Below are positions 17,640 through 27,044 of a DNA stretch of 64,000 nucleotides, in pieces; the first letter of the stretch is position 1; the number at the start of each line of letters is the position of its first letter. The notes under the pieces are model-generated. The model did no database searches, was not told the origin of the DNA, and was given only the letters and a program-made list of their open reading frames with translations. Origin of the DNA: Sphingomonas aerolata. Lineage in GTDB: Bacteria; Pseudomonadota; Alphaproteobacteria; Sphingomonadales; Sphingomonadaceae. Position numbers and translations under genes: made by a program. Where the stretch lies: positions 310,001 through 374,000 of the forward strand of contig NZ_PZZN01000003.1 of assembly GCF_003046295.1 (NCBI RefSeq), given 5' to 3'.

Positions 17640-18431
17640 ATGCGTCTCTCGATCGACGTTCATCTGGATTATGGAATTGCCGGCGACGCCGACGTGTTGC
17701 TGCAGATCGAGGCGGCGGCGATGCCCGACCAGCGGATCGAGGAACAATCGCTGACGATCTGGTCAGACAGCCCGATCCGCGCGGTCCCGGGCGAGGACGG
17801 CATCGGCCAGCGCTGCTGGGCGCGGGGACATGGCCGCCTCACCGCGGTCTACCGCGCGGTGGTGAAGGTCGAGCGGCCGGTCGTCGCGCTCGGCGCTTAT
17901 GGCACGACGCCGCCCCGGCTGCTGCCCGGCGACGTCACCGCCTATCTGATGCCGAGCCGCTATTGCCAGTCGGACCGGTTCGAGGGGTTCGTTGCACGCG
18001 AGTTTCCCGGGCTCGACGGCGGCGCGCTGGCGGCGGCGCTGAGTGCGTGGGTCGGCAACGCGCTCGATTACCGGATGGGATCGAGTTCGGGCGAGACGAC
18101 CGCGCTCGACACCTTCGCGTCGCGGTCGGGCGTGTGCCGCGACTATGCGCATCTGCTGGTCGCGCTCGCCCGCGCGGGGGGGATCCCGGCGCGCTGTGTT
18201 TCGGCCTATGCACCTGGGGTCGATCCGCCCGATTTCCACGCGGTCGCCGAGCTCTGGCTCGATGGCGCGTGGCGGCTGGTCGATCCGACGGGGATGGCAT
18301 CGTGCGGCGATATCGCGCGTGTGTGCATCGGGCGCGACGCCACCGACATCGCGTTCATGACGGTGTTCGGGCAGGCGACGCTCTGGACGCAGACCGTCCG
18401 GGTCCGCGCGCTCGACGACGAAACCGCGTGA
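17640..18431 (+). CDS. Transglutaminase-like cysteine peptidase family protein
   Basis: A 263-residue protein with an N-terminal beta-rich domain (residues 1-110) and a C-terminal transglutaminase-like core. The catalytic triad is visible: Cys166 in SGVCRDYAH, His200 in DFHAVAE and Asp215 in LVDPTG. The family hydrolyses or cross-links amides. No signal peptide, so probably cytoplasmic. It stands alone between a terminator and a small hydrophilic gene; the substrate is unknown. Confidence 0.9.
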   Translation: MRLSIDVHLDYGIAGDADVLLQIEAAAMPDQRIEEQSLTIWSDSPIRAVPGEDGIGQRCWARGHGRLTAVYRAVVKVERPVVALGAYGTTPPRLLPGDVTAYLMPSRYCQSDRFEGFVAREFPGLDGGALAAALSAWVGNALDYRMGSSSGETTALDTFASRSGVCRDYAHLLVALARAGGIPARCVSAYAPGVDPPDFHAVAELWLDGAWRLVDPTGMASCGDIARVCIGRDATDIAFMTVFGQATLWTQTVRVRALDDETA

Positions 18432-18524
18432 CCGGCCCGCAACGCGAGTCGCTCGTCGCAGGAGCAGGAACACCGGGCGTGCTGAACCGTTTGCGTCCGT
18501 AACGATTTTCACAGGAGTCTCGAC

Positions 18525-18833
18525 ATGACCGATATCGACAAACGCGCGCTCGACAGCCTGTCGGTGGCACCGGATGGGCAGGATGGCGATGCGGCCACCG
18601 GCCGGACCGACGGCCGCGACCCGCGCCAGGAGGCCGGTCAGGACAAGTCGATCGGCAAGCGGCTGCAGAAGAACCCGTCGAGCAACGATGCGCGTCTCGA
18701 CAATGCGCTCGATGAGTCGATGGATGCGAGCGATCCGCCCGCCTCGACGCAGCCGGTGCACAATCAGGGTCCGGCGCCGTCGTCAGGCTATGATGCCGAA
18801 GCAGAACGCAAGCTGGCCGAAAAGAACAGCTGA
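18525..18833 (+). CDS. Small hydrophilic protein of unknown function
   Basis: 102 residues, strongly charged, no hydrophobic segment, probably disordered. Contains the block LDESMDASDPPASTQP, which I recognise as recurring in small alphaproteobacterial hypothetical proteins. A good AGGAG lies 8 bases before the ATG. The function is unknown; such proteins are often induced by general stress, which is inference only. Confidence 0.8.
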   Translation: MTDIDKRALDSLSVAPDGQDGDAATGRTDGRDPRQEAGQDKSIGKRLQKNPSSNDARLDNALDESMDASDPPASTQPVHNQGPAPSSGYDAEAERKLAEKNS

Positions 18834-19085
18834 TCTATCGTGGGGGGTGCTCGCGCCTGGCCGATGCCGGGCGCGGGCGGCGCTCCAATGGCCCGGGTTC
18901 GATTGTTGCGTAAATACCGCCCCTAGCGAAAAGTTTGATGCCTGGCTTCGACTGGTCGCATTGCGTGTTGCAGCGCAACAGATTTCATGGTCGCTTATAA
19001 CCGTGACGTGACGATGCGTTAGGGACCCTCCTCTGCCCCAAATGCATGGGAACGCCTGTTACTTGCAGCAAGGCGGGGTGACGAT

Positions 19086-19640
19086 ATGGCTTCACGGATG
19101 AAACCGGCAAAGGGCATCACGACGCTCGCCGAGATGAAGGAATTCGCAGGCTTTTCCAGCGCGACGCAGCGCTACATCCGACGCTCGCTCGATGTCGGCC
19201 TCGATCGCGAGGATGCGATGACGCGCTGGTCGCGCGACGTGGTCGAGGAGGCCAGCATCCGTGCACAGGCGCGGCTCTATCTTGGTCTTGACGATCTTCG
19301 CGAACTTCTGCCCGAGGATGCGGGGCTCGGCGGGGCGGACCGGTTTCTGGGAAAACTGGTGACGCTGGCCGCGTTCGATCTGGGGCAGGGGCGGCTGACG
19401 AGCTTTTCCGCGTTCCGGTTCCTGTACGAGCGGCTTGCCGGCGCGGATGTCCGACCGTGGCTGCCGTCCGCCTTCTGCGCGGCGGCGGCGTTGCCGCATC
19501 TCCACCCCGAACTGCGCCGCAAGCTGCTCCAATCGATCAGCGAAGCCGCGGCGACCGCGTCGGGCTGGTCGAGCCGGGAGCCGGTCTTCTTTCCCTATTG
19601 GGTGGAGAAGGTCGACAGCGGGACGTCGCTCGCCACCTGA
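19086..19640 (+). CDS. Hypothetical protein (184 residues)
   Basis: A soluble, mostly alpha-helical protein without a recognised domain. A first part with LAEMKEFAGFSSATQRYIRRSLDVG could be a small helix-turn-helix-like bundle; the C-terminal half is Leu/Ala-rich helices. Preceded by AAGGCGGGG about 8 bases before ATG. It converges with the extensin-like gene with only four bases between the stops. The antisense reading across it is less plausible because of its Arg-rich composition. Confidence 0.65.
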   Translation: MASRMKPAKGITTLAEMKEFAGFSSATQRYIRRSLDVGLDREDAMTRWSRDVVEEASIRAQARLYLGLDDLRELLPEDAGLGGADRFLGKLVTLAAFDLGQGRLTSFSAFRFLYERLAGADVRPWLPSAFCAAAALPHLHPELRRKLLQSISEAAATASGWSSREPVFFPYWVEKVDSGTSLAT

Positions 19641-19644
19641 CGGC

Positions 19645-20376
19645 TCAGCGGCAGGCGCGCCAGCCCATCGCGCCGCGATCCGCCTGATCGAGATGGAAGT
19701 GGTCGGCATGTGCGGCGTTGTAATCGGGCGAGAGCGTCGTCGCGAACAGCTGGCAGGCGCCGTCGCGTACCTCCCGGAGGAAGGCGGCCTTGGCGGCATC
19801 GCCTTTCCAGTCGCGGGCTACGGTAATCCGCGTGCCATTGCCCAGCCGAAAGCCGGCAATGTCGACCGCGTCGGCGGTCGAATGCTCGCTCCACGTGCCG
19901 GCATCGCGGCCGTAGATGCGGCGACAGCTATAGCTGCCGAAATGGTCGATGCTCGTGACCTTGGTGCCGAAATGCCGTTCGGCCGCAGGCTGGACGACAT
20001 TCCATTCCCAGATCGCGAGCGCCGCGGCGACGGGGCAGGCGACGCCAAGACCCGCGGGCGCGAAGTCGATCCGCCGTGCGCCGCCGGATGTGAACCGGAC
20101 GCCGTCGCTATAGCCGCACCGGCCTTCACCGCTGCGAGGCGGCAGCGCGGTGTAGCGGACACCGGCACGCTCGAGCGCGGCGCGACAGGCGGGATAGGAC
20201 TGGGTCAGCGCGTTGAGCTTCCGCCCGGTCATCAGGCCGATCGGCTGGCCGAGGTCGAGCGGGGTCCAGGGCAGATCCTGCGGCCGACCGCGCAGCGTCG
20301 ACCAGAGTATCAGGCCGAGGCCCGTGATCACCGCCAGTGCGACGATCCAGCCCAGCGTCCGTCGCACCGCACGCAT
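19645..20376 (-). CDS. Extensin family protein (extensin-like C-terminal domain)
   Basis: A 243-residue protein with one N-terminal transmembrane helix (residues 8-27) and a periplasmic extensin-like domain. Signatures are CPVAAALAIWEWNVVQPAAERHFG, SYSCRRIYGRD, EHSTADAVDIAGFRL and HADHFHLDQADRG; the SEHSTADAVD and HADHFHLD histidine/aspartate sets resemble D-Ala-D-Ala carboxypeptidase-like metal sites. Its start overlaps the NUDIX stop by one base (TGATG), so they are co-translated. A role in cell-wall remodelling is inferred from the fold. Confidence 0.9.
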   Translation of the reverse strand: MRAVRRTLGWIVALAVITGLGLILWSTLRGRPQDLPWTPLDLGQPIGLMTGRKLNALTQSYPACRAALERAGVRYTALPPRSGEGRCGYSDGVRFTSGGARRIDFAPAGLGVACPVAAALAIWEWNVVQPAAERHFGTKVTSIDHFGSYSCRRIYGRDAGTWSEHSTADAVDIAGFRLGNGTRITVARDWKGDAAKAAFLREVRDGACQLFATTLSPDYNAAHADHFHLDQADRGAMGWRACR

Positions 20377-21155
20377 CAGCCGTGCGCCACACGCGTGACG
20401 GGCTCGCTGGTCACTGGATAGCCGAGATCGTCGGGGATGCAGAAATGGTCGATCCCGTCGCGCGGCTCGATCCACGGCGTCACGGTGCGGACCGGTCTGC
20501 GTCGTGTGTCGTCGACCGCGTCGTCGAAGCCGGCGAACAGCGCCAGGCGTTCGAGGTTGCGGCGGGTCGGGAAGATCACCTGTGCGCGCCCGGCATCGGC
20601 ATGCGCGAGGATCTCTGCAGCGGTTGCCCAGAGCAGGCGGACGTTCTCCGTTTCGTCGACGCGGGCGGGCGCGGCGTCGACGGGCAAGCGCGCGAGATAG
20701 AAGCGCGTGTCGAAGATGCGGGTCAGATGATGCGCGGGCCGCCACCGCGCAAAATAGGTGAGCATGTGCGGATCACAGCGGAGCCCCAGCTCGTCGAGCA
20801 TGAGCCCCAGTTCCCGTCCGGCATGCAGCGCCGCACGCAGTGTCGCGAGCGTATCGGCGGACGGTGCGGGATGAAGGCCGATGGCGAGCCCGACCTCCTC
20901 GATCGTCTCGCGGATTGCGGCGATGCGGGCGGCGACCTCTTCGATCGCGGTCTGATCAGCGGGCTGCTGGACGTGCTGCTCTGCCAGAATGCGGTCGGCG
21001 GGGTCGACCCGGCCACCGGGGAAGACGAGTGCACCGCCGGCAAACGCCATCGATCCCGCACGCTCGACCATCAGCAGTTCGGGGGCGAGCGACGGGCGAT
21101 CGCGAAAGATCACCAACGTGGCAGCCGGTATGGCGGGGGAGATCGGTTCGGTCAT
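20376..21155 (-). CDS. NUDIX hydrolase
   Basis: A 259-residue NUDIX protein. The box is interrupted: FPGGRVDPADRI, then RETIEEVGLAIG about 30 residues later, as in the eukaryote-like NUDT19 subgroup that hydrolyses CoA derivatives. The metal-binding REXXEE core is intact. Substrate is uncertain. It is the first gene of a two-gene unit with the extensin-like protein. Confidence 0.88.
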   Translation of the reverse strand: MTEPISPAIPAATLVIFRDRPSLAPELLMVERAGSMAFAGGALVFPGGRVDPADRILAEQHVQQPADQTAIEEVAARIAAIRETIEEVGLAIGLHPAPSADTLATLRAALHAGRELGLMLDELGLRCDPHMLTYFARWRPAHHLTRIFDTRFYLARLPVDAAPARVDETENVRLLWATAAEILAHADAGRAQVIFPTRRNLERLALFAGFDDAVDDTRRRPVRTVTPWIEPRDGIDHFCIPDDLGYPVTSEPVTRVAHG

Positions 21156-21251
21156 CGATCTGTGTAACGCGCGAAACCCGGATCGGGCCAGACGGCTTTG
21201 TAGCGTGATTCAGAGCGCGACCGGCAGCGCGATCAGAATGGCTTTAACGGT

Positions 21252-21276
21252 CGGGGAGGGCGATCAGCCCTCCCCG
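21252..21276 (-). terminator. Perfect hairpin downstream of mucR-like gene
   Basis: A 10-base stem CGGGGAGGGC/GCCCTCCCCG with loop GATCA begins just after the MucR stop. There is no clear U-tract, so termination is likely but not certain. Confidence 0.55.
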
Positions 21277-21283
21277 TGGCGCA

Positions 21284-21799
21284 TCAATCGTCGCTGCCGA
21301 GCGTATGCTTGGCGGCATCGAGCGCGGCCTTGCCGGTCTTGCGCGAAGTCTTGCCTGCGTCTTCCGCAGCGGCTTCGACCTTCGAGCCAGCCTTGCGGCC
21401 GAGGCCGATCGACTTCGCCATCGCACGGCGTGCTTCCGAATAGGTCGCAGCGACCATCGGATAGTCGGCCTTCAGGTTGAAGCGTTCGCGATACTGCTCC
21501 GGCGTCATGCCATGCGTCGTCAGGTGGCGACGCAGCGTCTTGTACTTCTTGCCGTCGATCATCGAGACAATGTGGTCAGGCGATGCAAGCGACTTGCGCG
21601 CCGTCACGGCGGGCTCATAGGTCGTCGCCTCGGCGGTATCGCCCGTCATCTCTGCGCCGGTCGTGAGCTTGGTCACGGCGGTGTGCATCGACAGGAGAAA
21701 CGCAGGAACGTCTTCGGCAGCGGTGCGGGTGTTGGGGTTCGCCAGCCAGGCTGCCGTCAGTTCTGCCGCCAGTTCGACGGTATTGATGGTTTCGGTCAC
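21284..21799 (-). CDS. MucR/Ros family transcriptional regulator
   Basis: A 171-residue MucR homologue, a global H-NS-like regulator of exopolysaccharide and cell-cycle genes in alphaproteobacteria. The DNA-binding part is MIDGKKYKTLRRHLTTHGMTPEQYRERF followed by YSEARRAMAKSIGLGRKAG-type sequence (about residues 85-140). The cysteines of the Ros zinc finger are absent; only the His residues remain, as I recall for sphingomonad versions. GTG start with AAGGA 6 bases upstream. The N-terminal half is the oligomerisation region. Confidence 0.93.
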   Translation of the reverse strand: MTETINTVELAAELTAAWLANPNTRTAAEDVPAFLLSMHTAVTKLTTGAEMTGDTAEATTYEPAVTARKSLASPDHIVSMIDGKKYKTLRRHLTTHGMTPEQYRERFNLKADYPMVAATYSEARRAMAKSIGLGRKAGSKVEAAAEDAGKTSRKTGKAALDAAKHTLGSDD

Positions 21800-22125
21800 A
21801 CGGGATCCTTGATTGTTGAAAAATTTTCCCCCTCCATTCGCGCGACTACGCGCTATTGGCAGAAAATGACACCCGCAAATATTATTAAAGCGCTCAATTG
21901 ACCGGGAATTCTGTTCGCGACGTCGAATCCGGGCGCTGATCTTGCGGTTTGCTGAGTTTATACGCGCGCCAGACCAACCCTATAGATCCTCACAAATACG
22001 CGCATTCGCGGTTGTAGCATGCGTGCGCTCGCAGCGGGTCCGACATCCGGCGCAGTCATCAGATCCGGCAGATCAGGGCGCGGATCGAGACGCCCGATCG
22101 GGACGTCGCGATTGGCGGACGCATC
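21800..22125. other. Gene-free region upstream of mucR-like gene
   Basis: No credible coding sequence. It contains the most AT-rich stretch of the area (about 21860-21960, with runs such as AAATATTATTAAAG), which fits a promoter and AT-rich MucR self-binding region. No tRNA or clear hairpin is seen. Confidence 0.5.
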
Positions 22126-22611
22126 TTATCGCGCAGGGGCAGCCGGTCGGCGCGGCGTGATCTTGGTACCGAGCAGGACCAGCCCGTCCGCGCCGACACC
22201 GAAGCCGTGCGGAACGCCGGCGGGGATGAGCAGGACGTCGCCGGGGCGGAGCGCGCGGGTCGTGCCGCCCTCGATCCGCGCGCCGTCGGTGAGGCCGGGA
22301 TTGACGACATGCGGATCGACCAGGCGTCCGCCCGAAAGCAACGTCCCCGATCCCGCGACGACGGTCGCATATTCATTGTCGTCGGGGTGCACCGCGGGAC
22401 GGCCTTCGGCTTTCCAATATTCGAGCGCGACGACGCTGCCCCCGCCGCTGACGAGCGTCTGCATCGCAAAGCCCTGACCGGGTTTCATCGTCGCTTCGAG
22501 CGCCGCGACCGCGCGGGGGATATCGGTCGCCGCGGCGAAATCACGCGCCGCCTCCTGCGCCGGCGCGACCGTGGCGACCGCGAGCGTCGCCAGCGCGAGC
22601 AGGAGGCGCAT
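22126..22611 (-). CDS. Secreted cupin domain protein
   Basis: 161 residues with a signal peptide (about residues 1-19, ending APAQ) and one cupin fold: VHPDDNEYATVVAGSGTLLSGG and LRPGDVLLIPAGVPHGF give the two cupin motifs with a probable metal site. ATG overlaps the stop of the GFOR-like gene (TGATG), so the pair is one operon. A periplasmic carbohydrate-binding or isomerase role next to a sugar oxidoreductase is plausible but not shown. Confidence 0.88.
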   Translation of the reverse strand: MRLLLALATLAVATVAPAQEAARDFAAATDIPRAVAALEATMKPGQGFAMQTLVSGGGSVVALEYWKAEGRPAVHPDDNEYATVVAGSGTLLSGGRLVDPHVVNPGLTDGARIEGGTTRALRPGDVLLIPAGVPHGFGVGADGLVLLGTKITPRRPAAPAR

Positions 22612-23735
22612 CACGCCTTGGTGCCCGACGCCAGCCGGATCGTCCGCCCTTCGCGCGCCGAGCGATAGATCGCCTCGACGATACGCAGGTCGCGCAGGCC
22701 CTCCGCGCCCGAGACGATCGGTTCGCGGCCGGTGCGGATACAGGTGACGAGATGATCGAGCTGGCCGGCGAACTGGGTTCGGCCGGATGCTGCTGGCGTG
22801 ACATCGCGCTCGCGGCCGTCCGCGCCCGTCCACATCCGGTTGTCGGCATAGCGGGTCGCGGGTTCGAGCTCGATCCGGCCGCGTTCGCCCATCAGCAGGA
22901 TGTGGTTCTGGTTCGCGCTGTACATCGACTGGCAGCTGGCGATCGCGCCGGACGGGAATTCGAGCGTCCAGTCGATCATGTCCTCGACCTCGCGAAACCG
23001 CGGATCGGTGCGATCGGTGGACTCGCGCGCGGTCACCGCGACGGGCTCCTCGCCGGTCATGTAGCGCGCCGCCTGGAGGCTGTAGATGCCCATGTCCATC
23101 AACGAGCCCCCGCCCGCCAACGCCTTGTTCAGCCGCCACTTCGACGGATCACGCTGGACGAAGCCATGTTCGGACCGGACATAGCGCGTCTTGCCCATCG
23201 TTCCCGCACGCGCGAGCCGCATCGCCTCGACATTGCAGGGCTCGAAATGGCAGCGATAGCCGATCATCAGCTTGCGATCCGCCGCCTTGCAGGCCGCGAT
23301 CATCGCCTCGCATTCGGCGACCGAGACCGCCATCGGCTTTTCGCACAGCACATGCTTGCCGGCGCGCGCGGCGCGGATTGTGTACTCGGCATGCATCGCG
23401 TTGGGCAGGCAGATATAGACGATATCGATATCGGGGTTGTCGCGGATCCGGTCGAAGGTCGCATAGCTGTAGACCGACCGCTCGGGCAGGCCATGCGCCG
23501 CCGCGACGCGGCGCGCCTTGGCGGGGTCACCGCTGACCACCGCGGCGAGCCGGCTGTGCGCGCATTTGGCGAATTCGGGGATGATGACGTCGAGCCCGTA
23601 ATAGCCCAGCCCGACGATCGCATAGCCGAGCTTGCGCGTCGGGGTGGCCGCCTGCGTGATTGCGGGCACTGCGGCCAGCGCGGTTGCGCCGATGACAAAT
23701 TCGCGTCGTCCTATCGTCACGATCAGATTCCTCAT
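22611..23735 (-). CDS. Gfo/Idh/MocA oxidoreductase, glucose-fructose oxidoreductase-like, Tat-exported
   Basis: About 374 residues. A twin-arginine signal, GRREFVIGATALAAVPA, begins the protein, then a Rossmann motif VGLGYYG. GKHVLCEKPM holds the family's EKP motif; LMIGYRCHFEP and ALAGGGSLMDMGIY closely match Zymomonas glucose-fructose oxidoreductase. It would use tightly bound NADP(H) in the periplasm to oxidise an aldose to a lactone. A GTG at 23720 with AGGA 8 bases upstream is a good alternative start. Coupled to the cupin gene; a gluconokinase gene is just upstream on the same strand. Confidence 0.88.
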   Translation of the reverse strand: MRNLIVTIGRREFVIGATALAAVPAITQAATPTRKLGYAIVGLGYYGLDVIIPEFAKCAHSRLAAVVSGDPAKARRVAAAHGLPERSVYSYATFDRIRDNPDIDIVYICLPNAMHAEYTIRAARAGKHVLCEKPMAVSVAECEAMIAACKAADRKLMIGYRCHFEPCNVEAMRLARAGTMGKTRYVRSEHGFVQRDPSKWRLNKALAGGGSLMDMGIYSLQAARYMTGEEPVAVTARESTDRTDPRFREVEDMIDWTLEFPSGAIASCQSMYSANQNHILLMGERGRIELEPATRYADNRMWTGADGRERDVTPAASGRTQFAGQLDHLVTCIRTGREPIVSGAEGLRDLRIVEAIYRSAREGRTIRLASGTKA

Positions 23736-23804
23736 CCTGCAAGCGCTGTCGGCCACCCTGTTCGGCCACCAGTTGTCGCGTGGCCATTACGACCTTGGTC
23801 GGTC

Positions 23805-24365
23805 TTATCGCCGATCGGTGCCGTCAGCGCCATCCGCGCTGGCGCGGTCATCGATCCAGGCCCATACGTCGCGGATCAGCGTGTCGGGCGTCGCCTTTGC
23901 ATCGAGCGTGATCGCGGCTTCGTCGGGCCCGGGGCGCTCGAGCGTCGCGCGCTGGCTGTCGAGCAGGCTGGCCGGCATGTAATGCCCCGCGCGCGCGCCG
24001 AGCCGTCGTGCGAGTTCCGCCGGATCCGTGTCGAGCAGCACGAACAGCAGCGGGACGCCCGCGGCAGCGACAAGCCGCTCGCGATAGACCCGCTTCAGCG
24101 CAGAGCAGGCGGCGACCGCAAAGCCGTCGGCCGCGACCGCATCGCCGATCGCGTGACCGACGCGGTCGAGCCAGGGCCAGCGGTCGGCGTCGTCGAGCGG
24201 ATGGCCGGCGCGCATCTTGGCGACCGCCTCCGCGCTGTGGAAGCCATCGCCTTCGAGGAAGCGGTGACCCGCCTCATCGGCGAGACGCTGGCCGAGCGTC
24301 GACTTGCCGCTGCCGCTGACGCCCATGACGATGATCGCGCAACCGCGCGGGACCGCGTGGGGCAT
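23805..24365 (-). CDS. Gluconokinase
   Basis: A 186-residue GntK-type kinase, ATP plus gluconate to 6-phosphogluconate. The P-loop is GVSGSGKST; other family blocks are [29 protein letters not shown] and [15 protein letters not shown] 24365 gives the usual distance to the P-loop; a GTG at 24407 with AGGA just before it is an alternative. With the GFOR-like gene downstream on the same strand, it may phosphorylate gluconate made in the periplasm and imported. Confidence 0.94.
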   Translation of the reverse strand: MPHAVPRGCAIIVMGVSGSGKSTLGQRLADEAGHRFLEGDGFHSAEAVAKMRAGHPLDDADRWPWLDRVGHAIGDAVAADGFAVAACSALKRVYRERLVAAAGVPLLFVLLDTDPAELARRLGARAGHYMPASLLDSQRATLERPGPDEAAITLDAKATPDTLIRDVWAWIDDRASADGADGTDRR

Positions 24366-24561
24366 GCCGTCGCCGGAGCGGGCCTGGGGGGAGGGGGTGG
24401 TTTGCACAGATCCTGACTCGCGGTTTGAGCGCGTCCGGCGGCGCCTGGTTCCAGGCCTCTATCCGGTCGATCGCGACAATTGGCCATTACGACCATCGTC
24501 GCGCCCTTGTCGACCGGCGTCGGTACGGGCATCGAGACCGGCCAATCACAGAGGTCGATGC

Positions 24562-25833
24562 ATGTCCGCTCGCAATCATCATGACGTCCTGATCGTCGGG
24601 GCCGGCCATGCCGGAGCACAGGTCGCGATCGCGCTGCGCCAACGCGGCTATGCGGGGACGATCGGGGTGATCGGTGACGAGACGTCGCCCCCCTATGAGC
24701 GGCCGCCACTGTCGAAGGACTATCTGGCGGGCGAAAAGGCGTTCGATCGCATTCTGTTGCGCCCGGCCAGCTTCTGGGGGGAGCGCGGAATCACGCTGAT
24801 CCCCGGGCGTCGCGTGACACGCGTCGACGCGGCCGAGCGCTGCGTCAGCCATGTCGACGCGCAGGCAACCGAGAACGCCGACGAGACGAGCCTGCACTAT
24901 GGCACGCTCGTCTGGGCCGCGGGGGGATCGCCGCGGCGGCTGGGGTGCGACGGGCATGATCTCGCCGGGGTCCACGGGGTGCGCACGCGCGACGATGTCG
25001 ACCGGATGATCGCCGAACTGCCGGGCGTCACGCGGGTCGTGGTCGTCGGGGGCGGCTATATCGGGCTGGAGGCGGCGGCGGTGCTGACCAAGCTCGGCAA
25101 GCAGGTGACGGTGCTCGAAGCGCAGGACCGGGTGCTCGCGCGGGTGGCGGGGGCGGCGCTGTCGCGGTTCTACGAGGCCGAGCACCGCGCGCACGGCGTC
25201 GATCTGCGGACCGGCGTGACGGTGGCGGCGATCGAGGGCGCCGACGGGGCCGCGTCGGGCGTGCGTTTGGCCGACGATACGGTGCTGCCGTGCGAGATGG
25301 TCATCGTCGGGATCGGCATCGTGCCTGCGGTCGCGCCACTGATCGCGGCAGGGGCCGGATCGGCGGGCGGTAACGGTGTGATGGTCGACGCGCAGTGTCG
25401 CACGACCCTGCCCAATGTCTTTGCGGTCGGGGATTGCGCGGCGCATGCCAGTCGCTTTGCCGGCGGGGACTTGATCCGCGTGGAATCGGTGCAGAACGCG
25501 AACGACCAGGCGGCGATCGTCGCCAAGGCGCTGACCGGCGTCGAGGAGGCTTATAGCGCGGTGCCGTGGTTCTGGTCGAACCAGTATGACTTGAAGCTGC
25601 AGAGCGTCGGGCTGTCGACGGGGCATGATCTCGCGCTGCTGCGCGGCGATCCGGCGAGCCGCAGCTTCTCGGTGGTGTATCTGAAGGCGGGGCGGGTGAT
25701 CGCGCTCGACTGCGTCAACAAGACGCGGGATTATGTGCAGGGGCGCGCGCTGGTCGTCGCGTCGGCGCGGATCGAGCCGGCGCTGCTGGCCGATATCACG
25801 GTCGATCTGAAGACGCTGGTGCCCGCGGATTGA
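24562..25833 (+). CDS. FAD-dependent ferredoxin/rubredoxin reductase family oxidoreductase
   Basis: A 423-residue class-I ferredoxin reductase of the putidaredoxin/rhodocoxin reductase family. The FAD motif is [14 protein letters not shown] at the N-terminus, followed by [11 protein letters not shown]; the NAD motif is [21 protein letters not shown] binds the flavin again. It passes electrons from NAD(P)H to a small iron-sulfur protein that is not encoded nearby. ATG 24562 has GAGG 7 bases upstream. Its last 38 bases overlap the convergent metallophosphoesterase gene. Confidence 0.93.
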   Translation: MSARNHHDVLIVGAGHAGAQVAIALRQRGYAGTIGVIGDETSPPYERPPLSKDYLAGEKAFDRILLRPASFWGERGITLIPGRRVTRVDAAERCVSHVDAQATENADETSLHYGTLVWAAGGSPRRLGCDGHDLAGVHGVRTRDDVDRMIAELPGVTRVVVVGGGYIGLEAAAVLTKLGKQVTVLEAQDRVLARVAGAALSRFYEAEHRAHGVDLRTGVTVAAIEGADGAASGVRLADDTVLPCEMVIVGIGIVPAVAPLIAAGAGSAGGNGVMVDAQCRTTLPNVFAVGDCAAHASRFAGGDLIRVESVQNANDQAAIVAKALTGVEEAYSAVPWFWSNQYDLKLQSVGLSTGHDLALLRGDPASRSFSVVYLKAGRVIALDCVNKTRDYVQGRALVVASARIEPALLADITVDLKTLVPAD

Positions 25834-26956
25834 GGTCCGGCCCGGCGGCGTGCAGCGTGAAGCGCGTCATCTCTGACGGGCGGCCGAGCCGGACCGCGAA
25901 GCCCGGCCACAGCCCGGTACCGTTGCCGACATAGAGCGTCATCCCGGCGACGTCGTAGCGGCCGGACACGAACCCGCCATTGGCGCGCGCGAACAGGCGG
26001 TCGAAGCCGGGCGCGACGCCGCCATGCGTATGCCCCGACAGCTGGAGCGCGACGCCGTGCGCCGCGGCGTTGCGAGCATTGCGCGGCTGGTGATCGAGCA
26101 GCAGTATCGGTGCACCCGCGGGTGCGCCGCGCAACGCGCTGTCGAGATTGGGACCCGGCTGTCCGACCGAGGGGGCGGAGAGATCGGTGAGTCCTGCAAG
26201 CACCAGCTGCGCGTCGTCGCGGGACAGCACGGCGTGGCTGTTGGGGAGCATGCGGAAGCCGAGCCCGTCGAGGTGCCGCATCCAGGCGGCGTAATCGAAG
26301 AAATATTCGTGATTGCCCGGGATCGCATAGACGCCGTCGGGCGCGCGGAGCGCGCGTAGCGGGGCGACGTCGGCGCGGCGCATCGCGACCGATCCGTCGA
26401 TGAAGTCGCCGGTGACGACGATCAGGTCCGTGCCCGCAGCATTGGCGCGGGTGACCACCGCCTTGGCCCAGCGCGCCGGGAACAGCCGGCTAATGTGCAA
26501 ATCGGTGAGCTGGAGGATGCGATACCCCTCGAACCGCGGCGGCAGTCCGGTGATCGTGACCGCGACGTCCTTGACCGGCGGCACGCGCAGCGCGTTCGAG
26601 ACACCGATCGCGGAGATCAGCGCCGCGAGCCCCGCGATCGCATAACGCAGCCCGTCGGGCGCGGCGGTCGTGCTGCGACGCAGGATCGCGGTCGCGAGCG
26701 TGCCGATGTCGAGCAGCAGCTGGAGCATCGCGAGCAGCACGATCGCCGCGAACGCCCAGTTGAACAGGATGACGACGCTGCGCGGAAATTCGGGCGCGAA
26801 GATCGATCCCGAGGACAGCCGGTTCCAGAAATGGAACTGCGAGGCGAACAGCAGCAGCAGCGCCACGCCGGCCTTGAGCCAGAGCGACATCGACAGCGGC
26901 CAGAGCCAGCGGGCAAGGACGACCAGGCAGGGCGTCGCGAAAATGAGATTGAAAAT
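25796..26956 (-). CDS. Membrane-bound metallophosphoesterase, probable AUU start
   Basis: Membrane protein with a calcineurin-like phosphoesterase domain: [30 protein letters not shown] and LSGHTHGG supply the metal ligands. Several N-terminal helices precede it. The first ATG (26890) falls inside the membrane region: the frame stays open upstream, and 22 codons back ([20 protein letters not shown]) add the missing first helix. The only initiator there is ATT 26956, with GGAG 6 bases before it; no ATG, GTG or TTG occurs. So the protein is 386 residues from ATT or 364 from ATG. Confidence 0.85.
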   Translation of the reverse strand: MFNLIFATPCLVVLARWLWPLSMSLWLKAGVALLLLFASQFHFWNRLSSGSIFAPEFPRSVVILFNWAFAAIVLLAMLQLLLDIGTLATAILRRSTTAAPDGLRYAIAGLAALISAIGVSNALRVPPVKDVAVTITGLPPRFEGYRILQLTDLHISRLFPARWAKAVVTRANAAGTDLIVVTGDFIDGSVAMRRADVAPLRALRAPDGVYAIPGNHEYFFDYAAWMRHLDGLGFRMLPNSHAVLSRDDAQLVLAGLTDLSAPSVGQPGPNLDSALRGAPAGAPILLLDHQPRNARNAAAHGVALQLSGHTHGGVAPGFDRLFARANGGFVSGRYDVAGMTLYVGNGTGLWPGFAVRLGRPSEMTRFTLHAAGPDLNPRAPASSDRP

Positions 26957-26962
26957 GACGGT

Positions 26963-26966
26963 CTCC
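26963..26966 (-). promoter_or_regulatory. Ribosome binding site supporting an AUU start
   Basis: GGAG on the minus strand, six bases before ATT 26956. The annotated-type start at 26890 has no comparable site (GGCCGCTGTCG precedes it). Confidence 0.55.
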
Positions 26967-27044
26967 GTTCGTCCCCGCGCCGCCTGTGGGGGAGTTGGCC
27001 TTGCGTCGCAAGGCCCGCCGGACCCGTTGGCGCGAGCCGACCGG

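Noticed and set aside
26490-27011. A 173-codon minus-strand frame overlapping the start of the metallophosphoesterase
   Set aside because: Arg/Ala-rich shadow with no domain; the other frame encodes good membrane helices.
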